Below are positions 49,251 to 57,554 of a stretch of DNA of 64,000 nt, one piece after another (the first letter of the stretch is position 1; the number at the start of each line of letters is the position of its first letter). The stretch is from positions 62,001-126,000 of the forward strand of contig NZ_AUCH01000004.1 of the NCBI RefSeq assembly GCF_000429665.1, given 5' to 3'. Both the position numbers and the translations under genes were made by a program. The notes beneath the pieces are model-generated. The model was not told the origin of the DNA, searched no databases, and worked only from the letters and a program-made list of their open reading frames with translations. This DNA comes from Azovibrio restrictus DSM 23866. Lineage in GTDB: Bacteria; Pseudomonadota; Gammaproteobacteria; Burkholderiales; Rhodocyclaceae.

Positions 49251-50145
49251 CCTGGCCCCCGAAGCCCTGCAGCGGGAGCGGGCCCTGGCCGTGGGCCTGG
49301 TCCTGGATGCCCTGCTGCTCTTGCCGTACACGGCGGTTTCCCTGTGGCAGGGCAGCAATGTGCTGCTGGCCGAGGCGATCCGGGTGAACCTGATGTTCGT
49401 CATCACCGTGGTCTCCTTCGTCATGCTGCGCCGGGTGCACCGGGGCAGCCTGGCGGATTTCGATTACGGGGTGGGCAAGCTGGAGCGGGGCGTTTCCGCC
49501 CTGGTGAGCCTGCTCCTCATGGCCGGGGGCTGCTTCGTCCTGTGGCGGGCCTTCCAGCCGGTGGTGCCGGCCCAGGGGGGCGGGGCCCTGCTGGGCATCC
49601 TCTTTGCCGGCATCAACTGGCTGGTGAATCTGGTCTCCCTGCTGGCCCTGTGGCGGGCCGAGGGACGCAGCGCCTCCATCATCGTCAATACCCAGTACCG
49701 GGCCCGTCTGGCCAAGACCCTGGGCTCCACGGTGGTGCTGGGCTCGGTGATCCTGGGGGCTGTCCTGGCAGGGGCCCGGGTGGCGGCCTGGGCCGATCTG
49801 GCCGGCTCCCTCTGCGTCGCGGCGATGATGGCCGGCACCGCCTACGGGATGATCCGGGAGGCCATGCCGGACCTGCTCGACAAGGCCCTGGCCGAACCCC
49901 TGCAGCAGGAAATCAACCGCTGCCTGAGCCGCCATTTCATGAGCTACGAGGAACTGCTGGGGGTGCGCACCCGGCGTTCCGGTAACCAGCCCCAGATTGA
50001 GCTGACCCTGGGGTTTGCCGGGGACCTGCCCCTGGCCCGGGTGTGCGCGACCACGGAGCGGATGCGGGCCGAACTGGAGGCCGCCATCGAGGGGGCGCGG
50101 GTGACGGTGATTCCCGTGAGCGTGGATGGGGCCGGTCATGGCTGA
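49243..50145 (+). CDS. CDF-like membrane protein with altered metal site
   Basis: 300 residues, six membrane segments and a C-terminal cytoplasmic domain as in cation diffusion facilitators (FDYGVGKLERGVSALVSLLL, ADLAGSLCVAAMMAG, MPDLLDKALAEPL). The zinc site is unusual. Where YiiP has DxxxD in TM2 the sequence reads AEAIRVNL, and where it has HxxxD in TM5 it reads QYRAR. The normal tetrahedral metal site is thus missing, and another substrate or a sensory role is possible. Overlaps neighbours on both sides by 8 bases. Confidence 0.78.
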   Translation: MASLAPEALQRERALAVGLVLDALLLLPYTAVSLWQGSNVLLAEAIRVNLMFVITVVSFVMLRRVHRGSLADFDYGVGKLERGVSALVSLLLMAGGCFVLWRAFQPVVPAQGGGALLGILFAGINWLVNLVSLLALWRAEGRSASIIVNTQYRARLAKTLGSTVVLGSVILGAVLAGARVAAWADLAGSLCVAAMMAGTAYGMIREAMPDLLDKALAEPLQQEINRCLSRHFMSYEELLGVRTRRSGNQPQIELTLGFAGDLPLARVCATTERMRAELEAAIEGARVTVIPVSVDGAGHG

Positions 50146-52555
50146 AGAACGGTTGCGGCCCCGGGTCTCCCTGACCCTGAAGGTAGTGGCCCTGCTGCTC
50201 CTGGCGGCGCTGCTGCCCATGCTGCTGGTGAGTCAGCTGCAGCTGCGGGGCAGCCTGGAAGCGGTGCAGTCGGCGGAGGAAAAAAGTCTGCTCCTGGAGG
50301 GCCAGAGCCTGGCCCGGCAGGTGGATCAGCTGCTCGAACACAAGCGCCAGACGGTGCTGATGCTGGCCGAGCACCGCCTGGTCCAGGATTTCCTGGCAGC
50401 CCCGCCCGGGGGGCGCCAGTCCCTGGCGGCAGCGGTCCAGGGGCATCTGCAGCTCCTGATGCGGGGCAATCCGGAGTTCGCCAACCTCTATCTGCTCGAC
50501 CCTCAGGGGGTGTTCGTGGCCGTCACCGACCCGGAGCTCCTGGGAGAGCGGCGCCAGTTCCGGGAATATTTCCAGCGGGCGGCGGCGGGGGAGATGTATG
50601 TCTCCAACCTGCTCATGGGCATCCGCACCCCGGAGCCGGGGGTGTATTTTTCCGCCCCGGTGCGGGGGGCCGACGGAGCGCTGCTGGGGGTGGCAGCGGT
50701 GGAACTGCAGGGGGCCGCCATCGAGGCCATCCTGGCCCGGGCGACTTCCGGCCATCAGGCCTTTCTGGTGGATCAGGACGGGTTGGTCATCAGCCATCCG
50801 GAAGCGGCCTGGCGCTACCGCAGCCTGGGGCAGCTGGACCCGGCCCGGGCCGCCGCCATCCGCGCCAGCGGTTATTTTCCCGACGGCACCCTGACGCCCC
50901 TGGGGCTGGCGGGCCTGGAAAACCTGCGCGGCGGGACCGGGCAGGGCGGCTTCTTCCCCTATCGGGGCAGTGACGGGGAAGCCTGGCTGGCGGCCGCCAC
51001 CCCCTTGCAGCGGCAGACTTGGACCCTGTTGCTGGCGGAGCCGGAACGGCTGTTCCGGGCTCCCCTGGATTCCCTGTTCCAGCGCAGCCTGGGCTTCCTG
51101 GCCCTGGCCGGGCTGGGCCTGCTGCTGCTGGCGGTGGCCTGGGGCCGGGCCCTGAGCCGCCCCCTGCTGGCCATGACCGAAAGCGCCGCCCGCCTGCAGC
51201 GGGGCGATTACGCCGCCGCCCTGGAAGCGCCGGCACTGCTGGCCCTGGACGGCCGCCGGGACGAGCTGGGCACCCTGGCCCGGGTGCTGCGCCACATGGG
51301 GGAAGAGGTCTACCGGCGCGAATTCCATCTGGACCAGCAGGTCCGGGTCCGAACCGCGGAGCTGGAGCAGGCCCATGCCCGGGTGGCCGGGGAGCTCTGC
51401 CTGGCCCGGGAGATGCAGCAGGCCATCCTGCCCCAGGATTTCCCCCGGGGCCCCGGCTGGGCCTGCCACGGGGCGATGATCCCGGCCCGGGAGATGGGGG
51501 GCGATTTCTATGACTGCATCCCCCTCGCAGGGGGGCGCCTGGGGCTGGTGGTGGCCGACGTATCCGGCAAGGGGGTGCCGGCCGCCTTCTTCATGGCCGT
51601 CTGCCGCACCCTGCTGGAGGAGGCAGCCCGGGAGCTGGAAGCCCCCGGGGCCGTGCTGGCCCGAGCCAACGAGCTGCTCTGCGCCAGGAATCCCCTGGCT
51701 TTCTTCGTCACCGTCCTGTACGGGGTCTTCGACCCGGCCCGGGGCCGCTTCACCTACGCCAGCGCCGGCCACCATCCGCCCTTGCTGCGCCGGGCCCCGG
51801 GCTGGGTGAGCGCCGGCCCCACCGCCTGCGACCTGGCCCTGGGGGTGCTGGAAGGGGCGGATTACCAGGAATTCACCCTGCAGCTGGGCCCCGGGGACCT
51901 GCTCCTGCTCAGCACCGACGGGGTGGACGAGGCCTGTTCACCGCAAGGAGAACAATTCGGTGCAGTCCGCCTGCAGCAGTGGCTGGCAGCGCGGGCCCCG
52001 GGCGCCGATCCCGGGGACTGCTGCCGGGACCTGCTCCAGGAGCTGGGCGAGTACGAGGCGGGAGAGGCGGCCGATGACGTGACCCTGCTGTGCCTGAGTC
52101 TCACCGACCCGGCCCCGGGGGCCTGGCAGTGCTGGGAACTGCCGCCTCGGCTGGAATCCATCGGCGTCCTGGCCCGGGCGCTGGAAATCTGGCTGGATGC
52201 CCGGGGAGCGGCGGCCGCCGGGCTGGCCTACCCGGCCAATCTCAGTCTCGACGAGCTGCTCACCAACGCCATCACCCACGGGCAGCCTGCCGACGGGGCT
52301 GCCCCGTTCCGGCTCGGGGCGCGCCTGGACAGCGTCGGGTTGGCGCTGCAGCTTCACATCCCCTGGCAGCGCTTAGACCCCTTTGCCGCCGCCCCGGCCC
52401 CGGACCTGAGCCTGGGGGTGGCGGCCCGGCCCGTGGGCGGCCTGGGCCTGCATCTGGTGCGTTGCTGCATGGACCGCTGCGAGGCCCGGGTGGATGCCCT
52501 GGGCACCTGGATCGAACTCTACAAGAGATTCAACGACGGAAAGGACAGACCATGA
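50138..52555 (+). CDS. dCACHE-HAMP-SpoIIE phosphatase with anti-sigma kinase domain
   Basis: 805 residues. TM1 is at 13-33, a periplasmic dCACHE sensor at about 40-300, TM2 at about 325-345 and HAMP to 400. A PP2C-type SpoIIE phosphatase follows (EMGGDFYDCIPL, VADVSGKGVPAAFF, STDGVDEA), and a C-terminal GHKL kinase of the RsbW kind (SLDELLTNAITHG; GGLGLHLVR). One protein thus carries both opposing activities of a partner-switching circuit. dCACHE domains often bind amino acids, which suits the transport genes upstream. ATGA overlap with the STAS gene that follows. Confidence 0.93.
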   Translation: MAEERLRPRVSLTLKVVALLLLAALLPMLLVSQLQLRGSLEAVQSAEEKSLLLEGQSLARQVDQLLEHKRQTVLMLAEHRLVQDFLAAPPGGRQSLAAAVQGHLQLLMRGNPEFANLYLLDPQGVFVAVTDPELLGERRQFREYFQRAAAGEMYVSNLLMGIRTPEPGVYFSAPVRGADGALLGVAAVELQGAAIEAILARATSGHQAFLVDQDGLVISHPEAAWRYRSLGQLDPARAAAIRASGYFPDGTLTPLGLAGLENLRGGTGQGGFFPYRGSDGEAWLAAATPLQRQTWTLLLAEPERLFRAPLDSLFQRSLGFLALAGLGLLLLAVAWGRALSRPLLAMTESAARLQRGDYAAALEAPALLALDGRRDELGTLARVLRHMGEEVYRREFHLDQQVRVRTAELEQAHARVAGELCLAREMQQAILPQDFPRGPGWACHGAMIPAREMGGDFYDCIPLAGGRLGLVVADVSGKGVPAAFFMAVCRTLLEEAARELEAPGAVLARANELLCARNPLAFFVTVLYGVFDPARGRFTYASAGHHPPLLRRAPGWVSAGPTACDLALGVLEGADYQEFTLQLGPGDLLLLSTDGVDEACSPQGEQFGAVRLQQWLAARAPGADPGDCCRDLLQELGEYEAGEAADDVTLLCLSLTDPAPGAWQCWELPPRLESIGVLARALEIWLDARGAAAAGLAYPANLSLDELLTNAITHGQPADGAAPFRLGARLDSVGLALQLHIPWQRLDPFAAAPAPDLSLGVAARPVGGLGLHLVRCCMDRCEARVDALGTWIELYKRFNDGKDRP

Positions 52556-52905
52556 CCCTGGCAACAACCCTGGAAACCCTGGGGGAAAACCGCCACTGCC
52601 TGCGCCTGGAGGGCCGGGTGGACAGCCTCACGGCGACGCAGCTGGAGCAGGCCCTGCTGGGCCTCTGGGACGGGGCGGAAGCCCGGGTGCTGGTGGATTT
52701 CCAGGCCCTGGATTACATCTCCAGCGCCGGTCTGCGGATCATCCTGATGGCCGCCAAGCGCGCCCTGCGGGGCCGGGGCCGGCTGCTCCTCTGCGCCCTG
52801 CAGCCCCGGGTGGCGGAGGTGTTCGAGATGAGCGGCTTCCTGAAGATTCTCGACGTGGCCGCAACCCGGGAACTGGGGCTGGCCCAGCTGGCGGAGGCGG
52901 CTTGA
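52552..52905 (+). CDS. STAS-domain anti-anti-sigma factor
   Basis: 117 residues, a single STAS fold. The site DYISSAGLRIIL (about 54-65) offers Ser57/Ser58 for phosphorylation by the kinase domain of the preceding protein, and the SpoIIE domain would reverse it. The C-terminal helix (VFEMSGFLKILDVA) is typical. Its stop overlaps the next gene's start. Confidence 0.93.
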   Translation: MTLATTLETLGENRHCLRLEGRVDSLTATQLEQALLGLWDGAEARVLVDFQALDYISSAGLRIILMAAKRALRGRGRLLLCALQPRVAEVFEMSGFLKILDVAATRELGLAQLAEAA

Positions 52906-53198
52906 TGAGCGCCCCGGCCCAGGGCCATCCGCCGGAGCCGGGGGGCAACCAGGATGCAGCCGAGGCAGCTGCCGCTCTCCCGGCCCAGGCCCTGTCCTGC
53001 GCCCGGATGGAAGAAGTGGTGGGCGGCCTGAATCTGGATGGCCTGCCCGCGGGCTTGCTGCGCGATACGGTCAACATGCGTCTGGTGGAAGGGCTGTCCT
53101 ACGGGGATATCGCCCTGCGGCTGAACATCTCCGAAGCCCTGGCCCGCAAGTGCTTCGAGCTCGGACGCCGCCGGCTGGCGGGCCCGGGGGAGCCCTGA
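52905..53198 (+). CDS. Small protein with sigma-70 region 4-like helix-turn-helix
   Basis: 97 residues. The first 50 are disordered (Ala/Pro/Gly); the rest reads DTVNMRLVEGLSYGDIALRL, then NISEALARKCFELGRRRL, much like region 4 of an ECF sigma factor, without any region 2. Directly after phosphatase-kinase and STAS genes, it may be the target of the partner switch, perhaps a DNA-binding adaptor or a sigma mimic. Its role is inferred. Confidence 0.7.
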   Translation: MSAPAQGHPPEPGGNQDAAEAAAALPAQALSCARMEEVVGGLNLDGLPAGLLRDTVNMRLVEGLSYGDIALRLNISEALARKCFELGRRRLAGPGEP

Positions 53199-53247
53199 GG
53201 CCGTCTTGCTGCTACAGTGAGCTCCGGCCCACTGGAGGGAGCACGGC

Positions 53248-54003
53248 ATGGGAGAAGCATTGGAGTATCGCAACTGGTTCGACCAGGGCGGGCAGGGATA
53301 TGCCAGGTACCGGCCCCACTATCCGGAAGCCCTGGCGGCCTTCCTGGCCGGCCTGGTTTTTGACCGGCGTCTGGCCGTGGATGTGGGCTGCGGCAACGGT
53401 CAGCTCACCGGCCTCCTGGCCGGGCATTTTCAGGCCGTGCTGGGCGTAGACCCCAGCGCCGATCAGCTCGCCCATGCCGAGCTCCACCCGGGCATCCGCT
53501 ACCAGTGCGCTCCGGCGGAACAGCTGCCCCTGGAAGCCGGGCAGGCCAGCCTGGTGACGGCGGCCCAGGCGGCCCACTGGTTCCATCTGCCCGCCTTTTA
53601 TGCAGAGGTGCGCCGGGTCTGCCGCCCGGGGGGCGTGCTGGCGCTGATCAGCTACGGGGTGCCGGATCTGGAACCCGAACTGGACGGGCGCTTCAAGTCC
53701 TTCTACCGGGACGAAATCGGCCCCTGGTGGCCGGCGGAACGGAAACTGGTGGACGAGGGCTACGCCAGCCTGGATTTTCCCTTCGCCGAACTGGCCGCGC
53801 CGCCCCTGGCAATCAGCCTGGAATGGGACCTGGCGGGGCTGCTCGGCTACCTCTCCACCTGGTCCGCCGTACGCCAGGCCCGGGAGGCGGGCCGGGAAAA
53901 CCTGCTCCGCGATTATGGCGAGGCCCTCCGCCAGTCCTGGGGCCCCCCCAGCCGCCAGCGCCGCATCCGCTGGCCGATCCACATGCGGGTCGGCCGGGTG
54001 TGA
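53248..54003 (+). CDS. Class I SAM-dependent methyltransferase
   Basis: 251 residues with GGAGG upstream. Motif I is VDVGCGNGQLTGLLAG, followed by VLGVDPSADQLAHA, and the post-I/IV region reads VTAAQAAHWFHLPAFYAEVR, as in Methyltransf_11 small-molecule enzymes. The substrate is unknown. It is separated by 49 bases from the partner-switch genes and may be a standalone housekeeping gene. Confidence 0.9.
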   Translation: MGEALEYRNWFDQGGQGYARYRPHYPEALAAFLAGLVFDRRLAVDVGCGNGQLTGLLAGHFQAVLGVDPSADQLAHAELHPGIRYQCAPAEQLPLEAGQASLVTAAQAAHWFHLPAFYAEVRRVCRPGGVLALISYGVPDLEPELDGRFKSFYRDEIGPWWPAERKLVDEGYASLDFPFAELAAPPLAISLEWDLAGLLGYLSTWSAVRQAREAGRENLLRDYGEALRQSWGPPSRQRRIRWPIHMRVGRV

Positions 54004-54087
54004 GGGGGGGCCCCCGGGGGCTGGCTTTATGTAGAATTCTCAGCCTCCCTTGATTCCGCATGATTACATCTGCAACTAGGCCAACGA

Positions 54088-54114
54088 GAGATATTGGCCA
54101 GGGGCCAATATCTC
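54088..54114. repeat. Perfect 12-bp inverted repeat upstream of ATPase/TOPRIM pair
   Basis: GAGATATTGGCC (54088-54099) and GGCCAATATCTC (54103-54114), three-base loop, followed by GAAAAA. AT-rich compared with the region. It could be an operator for the following genes or a terminator after the methyltransferase. The 262 bases between the genes hold nothing else. Confidence 0.75.
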
Positions 54115-54265
54115 GAAAAATCTGGTCCGTGCCGCTGACTGAGGGGGCCCGAGATCCATCTCGTTAATCAGAGATGCCATGGCTGACAGCAACACACTTG
54201 TTGATGTTAGGCTTGTGAAAAAGCGTTCTCGAAGTTTTATTCGGTTCAACAAGGTACTTACCTAC

Positions 54266-55453
54266 ATGATTATTCGACAGATTCATATCAATGGTTTTAA
54301 ATCGATTCATGCCGAGAAGATTGAACTGGGCCGGGTCAATTGCTTTATCGGTGCCAATGGTGTGGGTAAGAGCAACGTGCTGGAAGCCATCGGTGTGCTG
54401 GGGGCCGCTGCCAATGGCATGGTTGATGACGAAGCCCTATTGCGGCGGGGCGTTCGCGCGGGTTTGCCGCGTCTATTCAAGAGTTCCTTCGCTGCGGAGC
54501 GCACCCCGGCCCACATCGGAGTCAAGGCTGAGGGGCCGGATGGTTCGGCTTACCGGGTGTCCCTGCTCAATCCGCTAGATTCGCCCGAGCCTGCCTGGTC
54601 TTACAAGACCGAAGTGCTGACTGATGGTATCGAGGAAATTGTTTCCGATGGGGTGCGCAACAAGAAGAACCTCAATCCTAAGGCAGGGCTGGCGGCGTTG
54701 CGCCTGGTGGAAGTCGCCCCGGATAATGTGGCAGCGCGGCTGATGCTGTGCCTGCAGAATTACGCCATCTATTGCCCCAATACTCCGGCGCTGCGCGGCA
54801 TGGTGCCCGATCCGCAATCGCGTGCGCCGGTGGGTTTGAGCGGAGGTCAACTGGCCGAGGCCTTTGCCGCCTTGCGTCTCCGCTACGCGGATCCGGATGC
54901 GGCGAGCACACCACTGGACGAGGTGCTGGAGCTGATCGACTGGGTGGATGATATCGATACCACGACCCACGGGGCGAACCTATTGTCGCCCAAGGTGGCC
55001 CGAACCAAACTGATGCTCAAGTTCACCGACCGTTACATGAACAAGAGCCGTAATGAGTTGACCGCATACGATGCCAGCGAGGGCGCTCTGTATGTCATTT
55101 TCTGTGCAGTCCTCTGCTTGTTGCCGAATGCCCCCAGGCTGCTGGCCATCGATAATCTCGATCAGGCGCTGAATCCGCGCTTGCTGTCGCGCCTGGTTTC
55201 GCGGCTGGCGGGTTGGTTGCGGATGAACGGTGAAGACCGACAGTTGCTCTTTACTGCCCACAACCCTGCAGTGCTCGACGGCCTGGATTTGTCTGATCCT
55301 GAAGTGTGTCTTTTCGCCGTCGAGCGGGATAGTCAGGGCATGACCCGGGTGCGGCGCCTGATCATGAGCCCGAAATTGCTTGAACTGAATGCCCAATATC
55401 CCTTGTCCAGGCTCTGGCTGATGGGACATCTGGGAGCGGTGCCGAATGTCTGA
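54266..55453 (+). CDS. AAA (SMC/OLD-like) ATPase, putative defence component
   Basis: 395 residues. IRQIHINGFKSIHAEKIELG opens an SMC/RecF-like head with Walker A GANGVGKSN at 29-37. A signature-like LSGGQ occurs near residue 192, and the Walker B region reads LLAIDNLDQALNP, in which the usual Glu after Asp is Asn. The frame continues upstream to an ATG at 54179, but family homology begins at 54266. It overlaps the TOPRIM gene by 8 bases. Such ATPase/TOPRIM pairs (OLD, Gabija, PARIS type) act in phage defence; this assignment is by resemblance. GC is lower than in neighbours. Confidence 0.75.
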   Translation: MIIRQIHINGFKSIHAEKIELGRVNCFIGANGVGKSNVLEAIGVLGAAANGMVDDEALLRRGVRAGLPRLFKSSFAAERTPAHIGVKAEGPDGSAYRVSLLNPLDSPEPAWSYKTEVLTDGIEEIVSDGVRNKKNLNPKAGLAALRLVEVAPDNVAARLMLCLQNYAIYCPNTPALRGMVPDPQSRAPVGLSGGQLAEAFAALRLRYADPDAASTPLDEVLELIDWVDDIDTTTHGANLLSPKVARTKLMLKFTDRYMNKSRNELTAYDASEGALYVIFCAVLCLLPNAPRLLAIDNLDQALNPRLLSRLVSRLAGWLRMNGEDRQLLFTAHNPAVLDGLDLSDPEVCLFAVERDSQGMTRVRRLIMSPKLLELNAQYPLSRLWLMGHLGAVPNV

Positions 55454-56144
55454 GCCGCTACGAATTGCCTTGGTGGCCGAGGGGCCAACCGACTACGAGT
55501 TGATCCATGCGGCCTTGTTGGCGGTGTTGCCGCAGCCGTTTCATATGACCTTGCTGCATCCTGAAGTTACCAGACCGAGGTTCGGTGGAGGATGGGGTGG
55601 GGTGCTCAAATGGTGTCACGATACAAGCCTCCGCCACACCGGCCCCTTGAGCCAGGATCCGACGCTGTCGCTATTTGATCTGATCATCCTGCATGTCGAT
55701 GCCGATGTGGCGACGTCTGCTTATACCGATTACGGGAGTGACTTGGCGGCCCTGGCACAAGGAAGTGGCTGGCGAGCGCTGCCATGCGCTCAGCCTTGCC
55801 CGCCGGCAGCGGATACCTGTGCTGCTTTGGCGCAGGTTTTATCTGGCTGGCTTGGATCGGTTGTTGCAGATGCACGAACCGTTTTCTGCATTCCGGCTCA
55901 GTCGACTGGTGCATGGCTTGCCTGTGCGGTGTTACCGCCAGAGAGTCCTTGGTTGCAGGGGGCGGAATGCCGGCTCGAGTTGGAAAACCAGCTGGCAATC
56001 TTGCCAAAAGGGCAGAGGATCAAGAAGAACCCGTCTGATTACCGCAAGCATGCCGTGAAACTGACTTCAAACTGGGCTGCGGTCAAGAACATTTGTCTTC
56101 AGGCAGCAGTGTTCGAGTTGGCAGTGATAAGCGCAGTTTCATAG
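55446..56144 (+). CDS. TOPRIM-like (DUF4276-type) protein, putative defence nuclease
   Basis: 232 residues. The N-terminal VAEGPTDYELIHAAL carries Glu12 and LFDLIILHVDADV carries Asp85 and Asp87, the acidic triad of TOPRIM folds. The C-terminal third is basic (KGQRIKKNPSDYRKHAVKL). Partner of the ATPase encoded just upstream with overlapping reading frames; together they resemble OLD-family class 2 or PARIS-like modules. Low-GC island. Confidence 0.7.
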   Translation: MSEPLRIALVAEGPTDYELIHAALLAVLPQPFHMTLLHPEVTRPRFGGGWGGVLKWCHDTSLRHTGPLSQDPTLSLFDLIILHVDADVATSAYTDYGSDLAALAQGSGWRALPCAQPCPPAADTCAALAQVLSGWLGSVVADARTVFCIPAQSTGAWLACAVLPPESPWLQGAECRLELENQLAILPKGQRIKKNPSDYRKHAVKLTSNWAAVKNICLQAAVFELAVISAVS

Positions 56145-56265
56145 TTTTTATGAGCCGGTTGGTGTTTTATCCACATTTATCTTGAGCGGGATAAAAGTGG
56201 TCAGACCAGTTTTCTGCGTCTCTTCAGTGAGCAGAGAATTTCAGGAATGACGCGGTCTGCTGACA

Positions 56266-56535
56266 TCAGCCCCCCATCGCCTTGCGCAATGACAGGGGCC
56301 GCATGTCGGTCCAGACGGTTTGGATATGGCCCAGGCAGCTGCTCTTGTCCCCCGAGAAGCCGGCGTTGTTCCAGCCCAGGGGCAGTTCGCGGTTGGCGGG
56401 CCAGATGGAGTACTGCTCTTCGTGATTCACCACCACCATGTACTGGGTGGTGTCTTCCATGCCGCCGGATACCTGGTTGAGTTCCGCTTCGCTCAGTTCC
56501 AGGAGCTGCTGGGGGGAATTCTGGGTGGTGCTCAT
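56266..56535 (-). CDS. Double-glycine leader fused to an MbtH domain
   Basis: 89 residues. Residues 1-25 are a classical GG leader (QQLLELSEAELNQVSGG). Residues 26-89 match the MbtH signature: YMVVVNHEEQYSIWPAN, LPLGW, CLGHIQTVWTDMRPLSLRKA. The three signature tryptophans are all present. MbtH proteins normally bind adenylation domains of NRPS in the cytoplasm and need no leader, and no NRPS gene lies in the window. The fusion suggests that a C39 exporter such as the one at 40089 secretes the domain. Last gene of a three-gene operon. Confidence 0.88.
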   Translation of the reverse strand: MSTTQNSPQQLLELSEAELNQVSGGMEDTTQYMVVVNHEEQYSIWPANRELPLGWNNAGFSGDKSSCLGHIQTVWTDMRPLSLRKAMGG

Positions 56536-56581
56536 GGGATGCCTTTCCTTGCCAGGGGAAGCCCGGGGCTTCCCCCTGGGT

Positions 56582-57043
56582 TCAGTTTCTCGGTTTCACG
56601 TCCATGCCTTCGATGGCCTGGATGATGCGGCCATTCCTGGCGCATTTCACCGAGGCCACGTGCTTTTCGTTGACCTCCACGTCCACGCCGGCCTCGGGGC
56701 CCTGGTCCGGGGCCATCTTGTCCACGCTCCAGGTGACGCTATAGACGGTGTTGCCGTTGGGAATGTCCAGGGCGTAGGTCATGTAGCGTCCGATGCCCTG
56801 CCACTGGAAGGTGCTGACTTCCCCGCGGGGGGCGCGCACGACGATCTCCGGCGCCGCCTGGGGCTTGCCGAAGGAATAGTCTATGGTCTTGCCGCTGTCG
56901 CACACCTGAATCTGCTTGCCCTTGGCCGTCAGGCACTGGAATACCAGCGTGGCAGGGGCAACACATTCAGGGGCGGCCAGGGCGGGCAGGGTGGTGCCGG
57001 CCAGGAGCAAGAGGGGGATCAGGCGGGTGGGGTGGTGCGGCAT
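56582..57043 (-). CDS. Secreted/periplasmic hypothetical protein
   Basis: 153 residues from an ATG with GGAGG upstream; signal peptide ending near LPALA-APEC. The mature part is mainly beta (TLVFQCLTAKGKQIQVCDSG, YMTYALDIPNGNTVY, VDVEVNEKHVASVKC) with four cysteines likely paired. No family was recognised. Lies between a DUF2846-like lipoprotein gene and the leader-MbtH gene, with gaps of 10 and 46 bases. Confidence 0.75.
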   Translation of the reverse strand: MPHHPTRLIPLLLLAGTTLPALAAPECVAPATLVFQCLTAKGKQIQVCDSGKTIDYSFGKPQAAPEIVVRAPRGEVSTFQWQGIGRYMTYALDIPNGNTVYSVTWSVDKMAPDQGPEAGVDVEVNEKHVASVKCARNGRIIQAIEGMDVKPRN

Positions 57044-57053
57044 GGGACCTCCG

Positions 57054-57491
57054 TCAGCGGGATTCGGCCAGAGCGCTTTCCCGGACACCCTTGCGGCCTT
57101 CTTCTTCGCCGACCAGATGCAGCTTGGTGCGAGCGTAGAGCAGGCCCATCTTCACTTCCTGCCAGATGTAGTAGAGCTTGCCGGGGGCGGTGGTGATTTC
57201 GATGCTATCAGTGTTTTCCGCCGCGGAGGTGATCACGTGCTTGCCCGGGGGAACTTCCTTGTAGAGATAGGTGTGGGCGCCGGTCTTGCCCAGCAGGTAG
57301 CCGTCTACGGTCACGTTCATGCCCACGGCGGCGCCCATGGATTCGTTGCGGTAGATGTAGATGCCCGAGCTGTCGGGTTTGGCGGCGAAGGACTTCAGTT
57401 GCTGGTCCTTCTGGGCATCGCCCATGGGAACCGAGGCACAGCCCACCAGCCCGACGGCGATGAATAGTGCGCACAGGGTCTTGTTCAGCAT
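57054..57491 (-). CDS. DUF2846-like lipoprotein
   Basis: 145 residues. Lipobox LVGC at residue 18; the mature part follows the DUF2846 pattern (SGIYIYRNESMGAAVGMNV, TVDGYLLGKTGAHTYLY, KEVPPGKHVI). The function of the family is unknown; members are cell-envelope proteins. First gene of the operon with the MbtH fusion, preceded by a probable ECF promoter. Confidence 0.88.
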   Translation of the reverse strand: MLNKTLCALFIAVGLVGCASVPMGDAQKDQQLKSFAAKPDSSGIYIYRNESMGAAVGMNVTVDGYLLGKTGAHTYLYKEVPPGKHVITSAAENTDSIEITTAPGKLYYIWQEVKMGLLYARTKLHLVGEEEGRKGVRESALAESR

Positions 57492-57554
57492 GGTTCATTC
57501 TCCAGGTTTGCAGGGTTGGCATCCGGGACGGCGCCCACGGATGATCTGGAGCAT

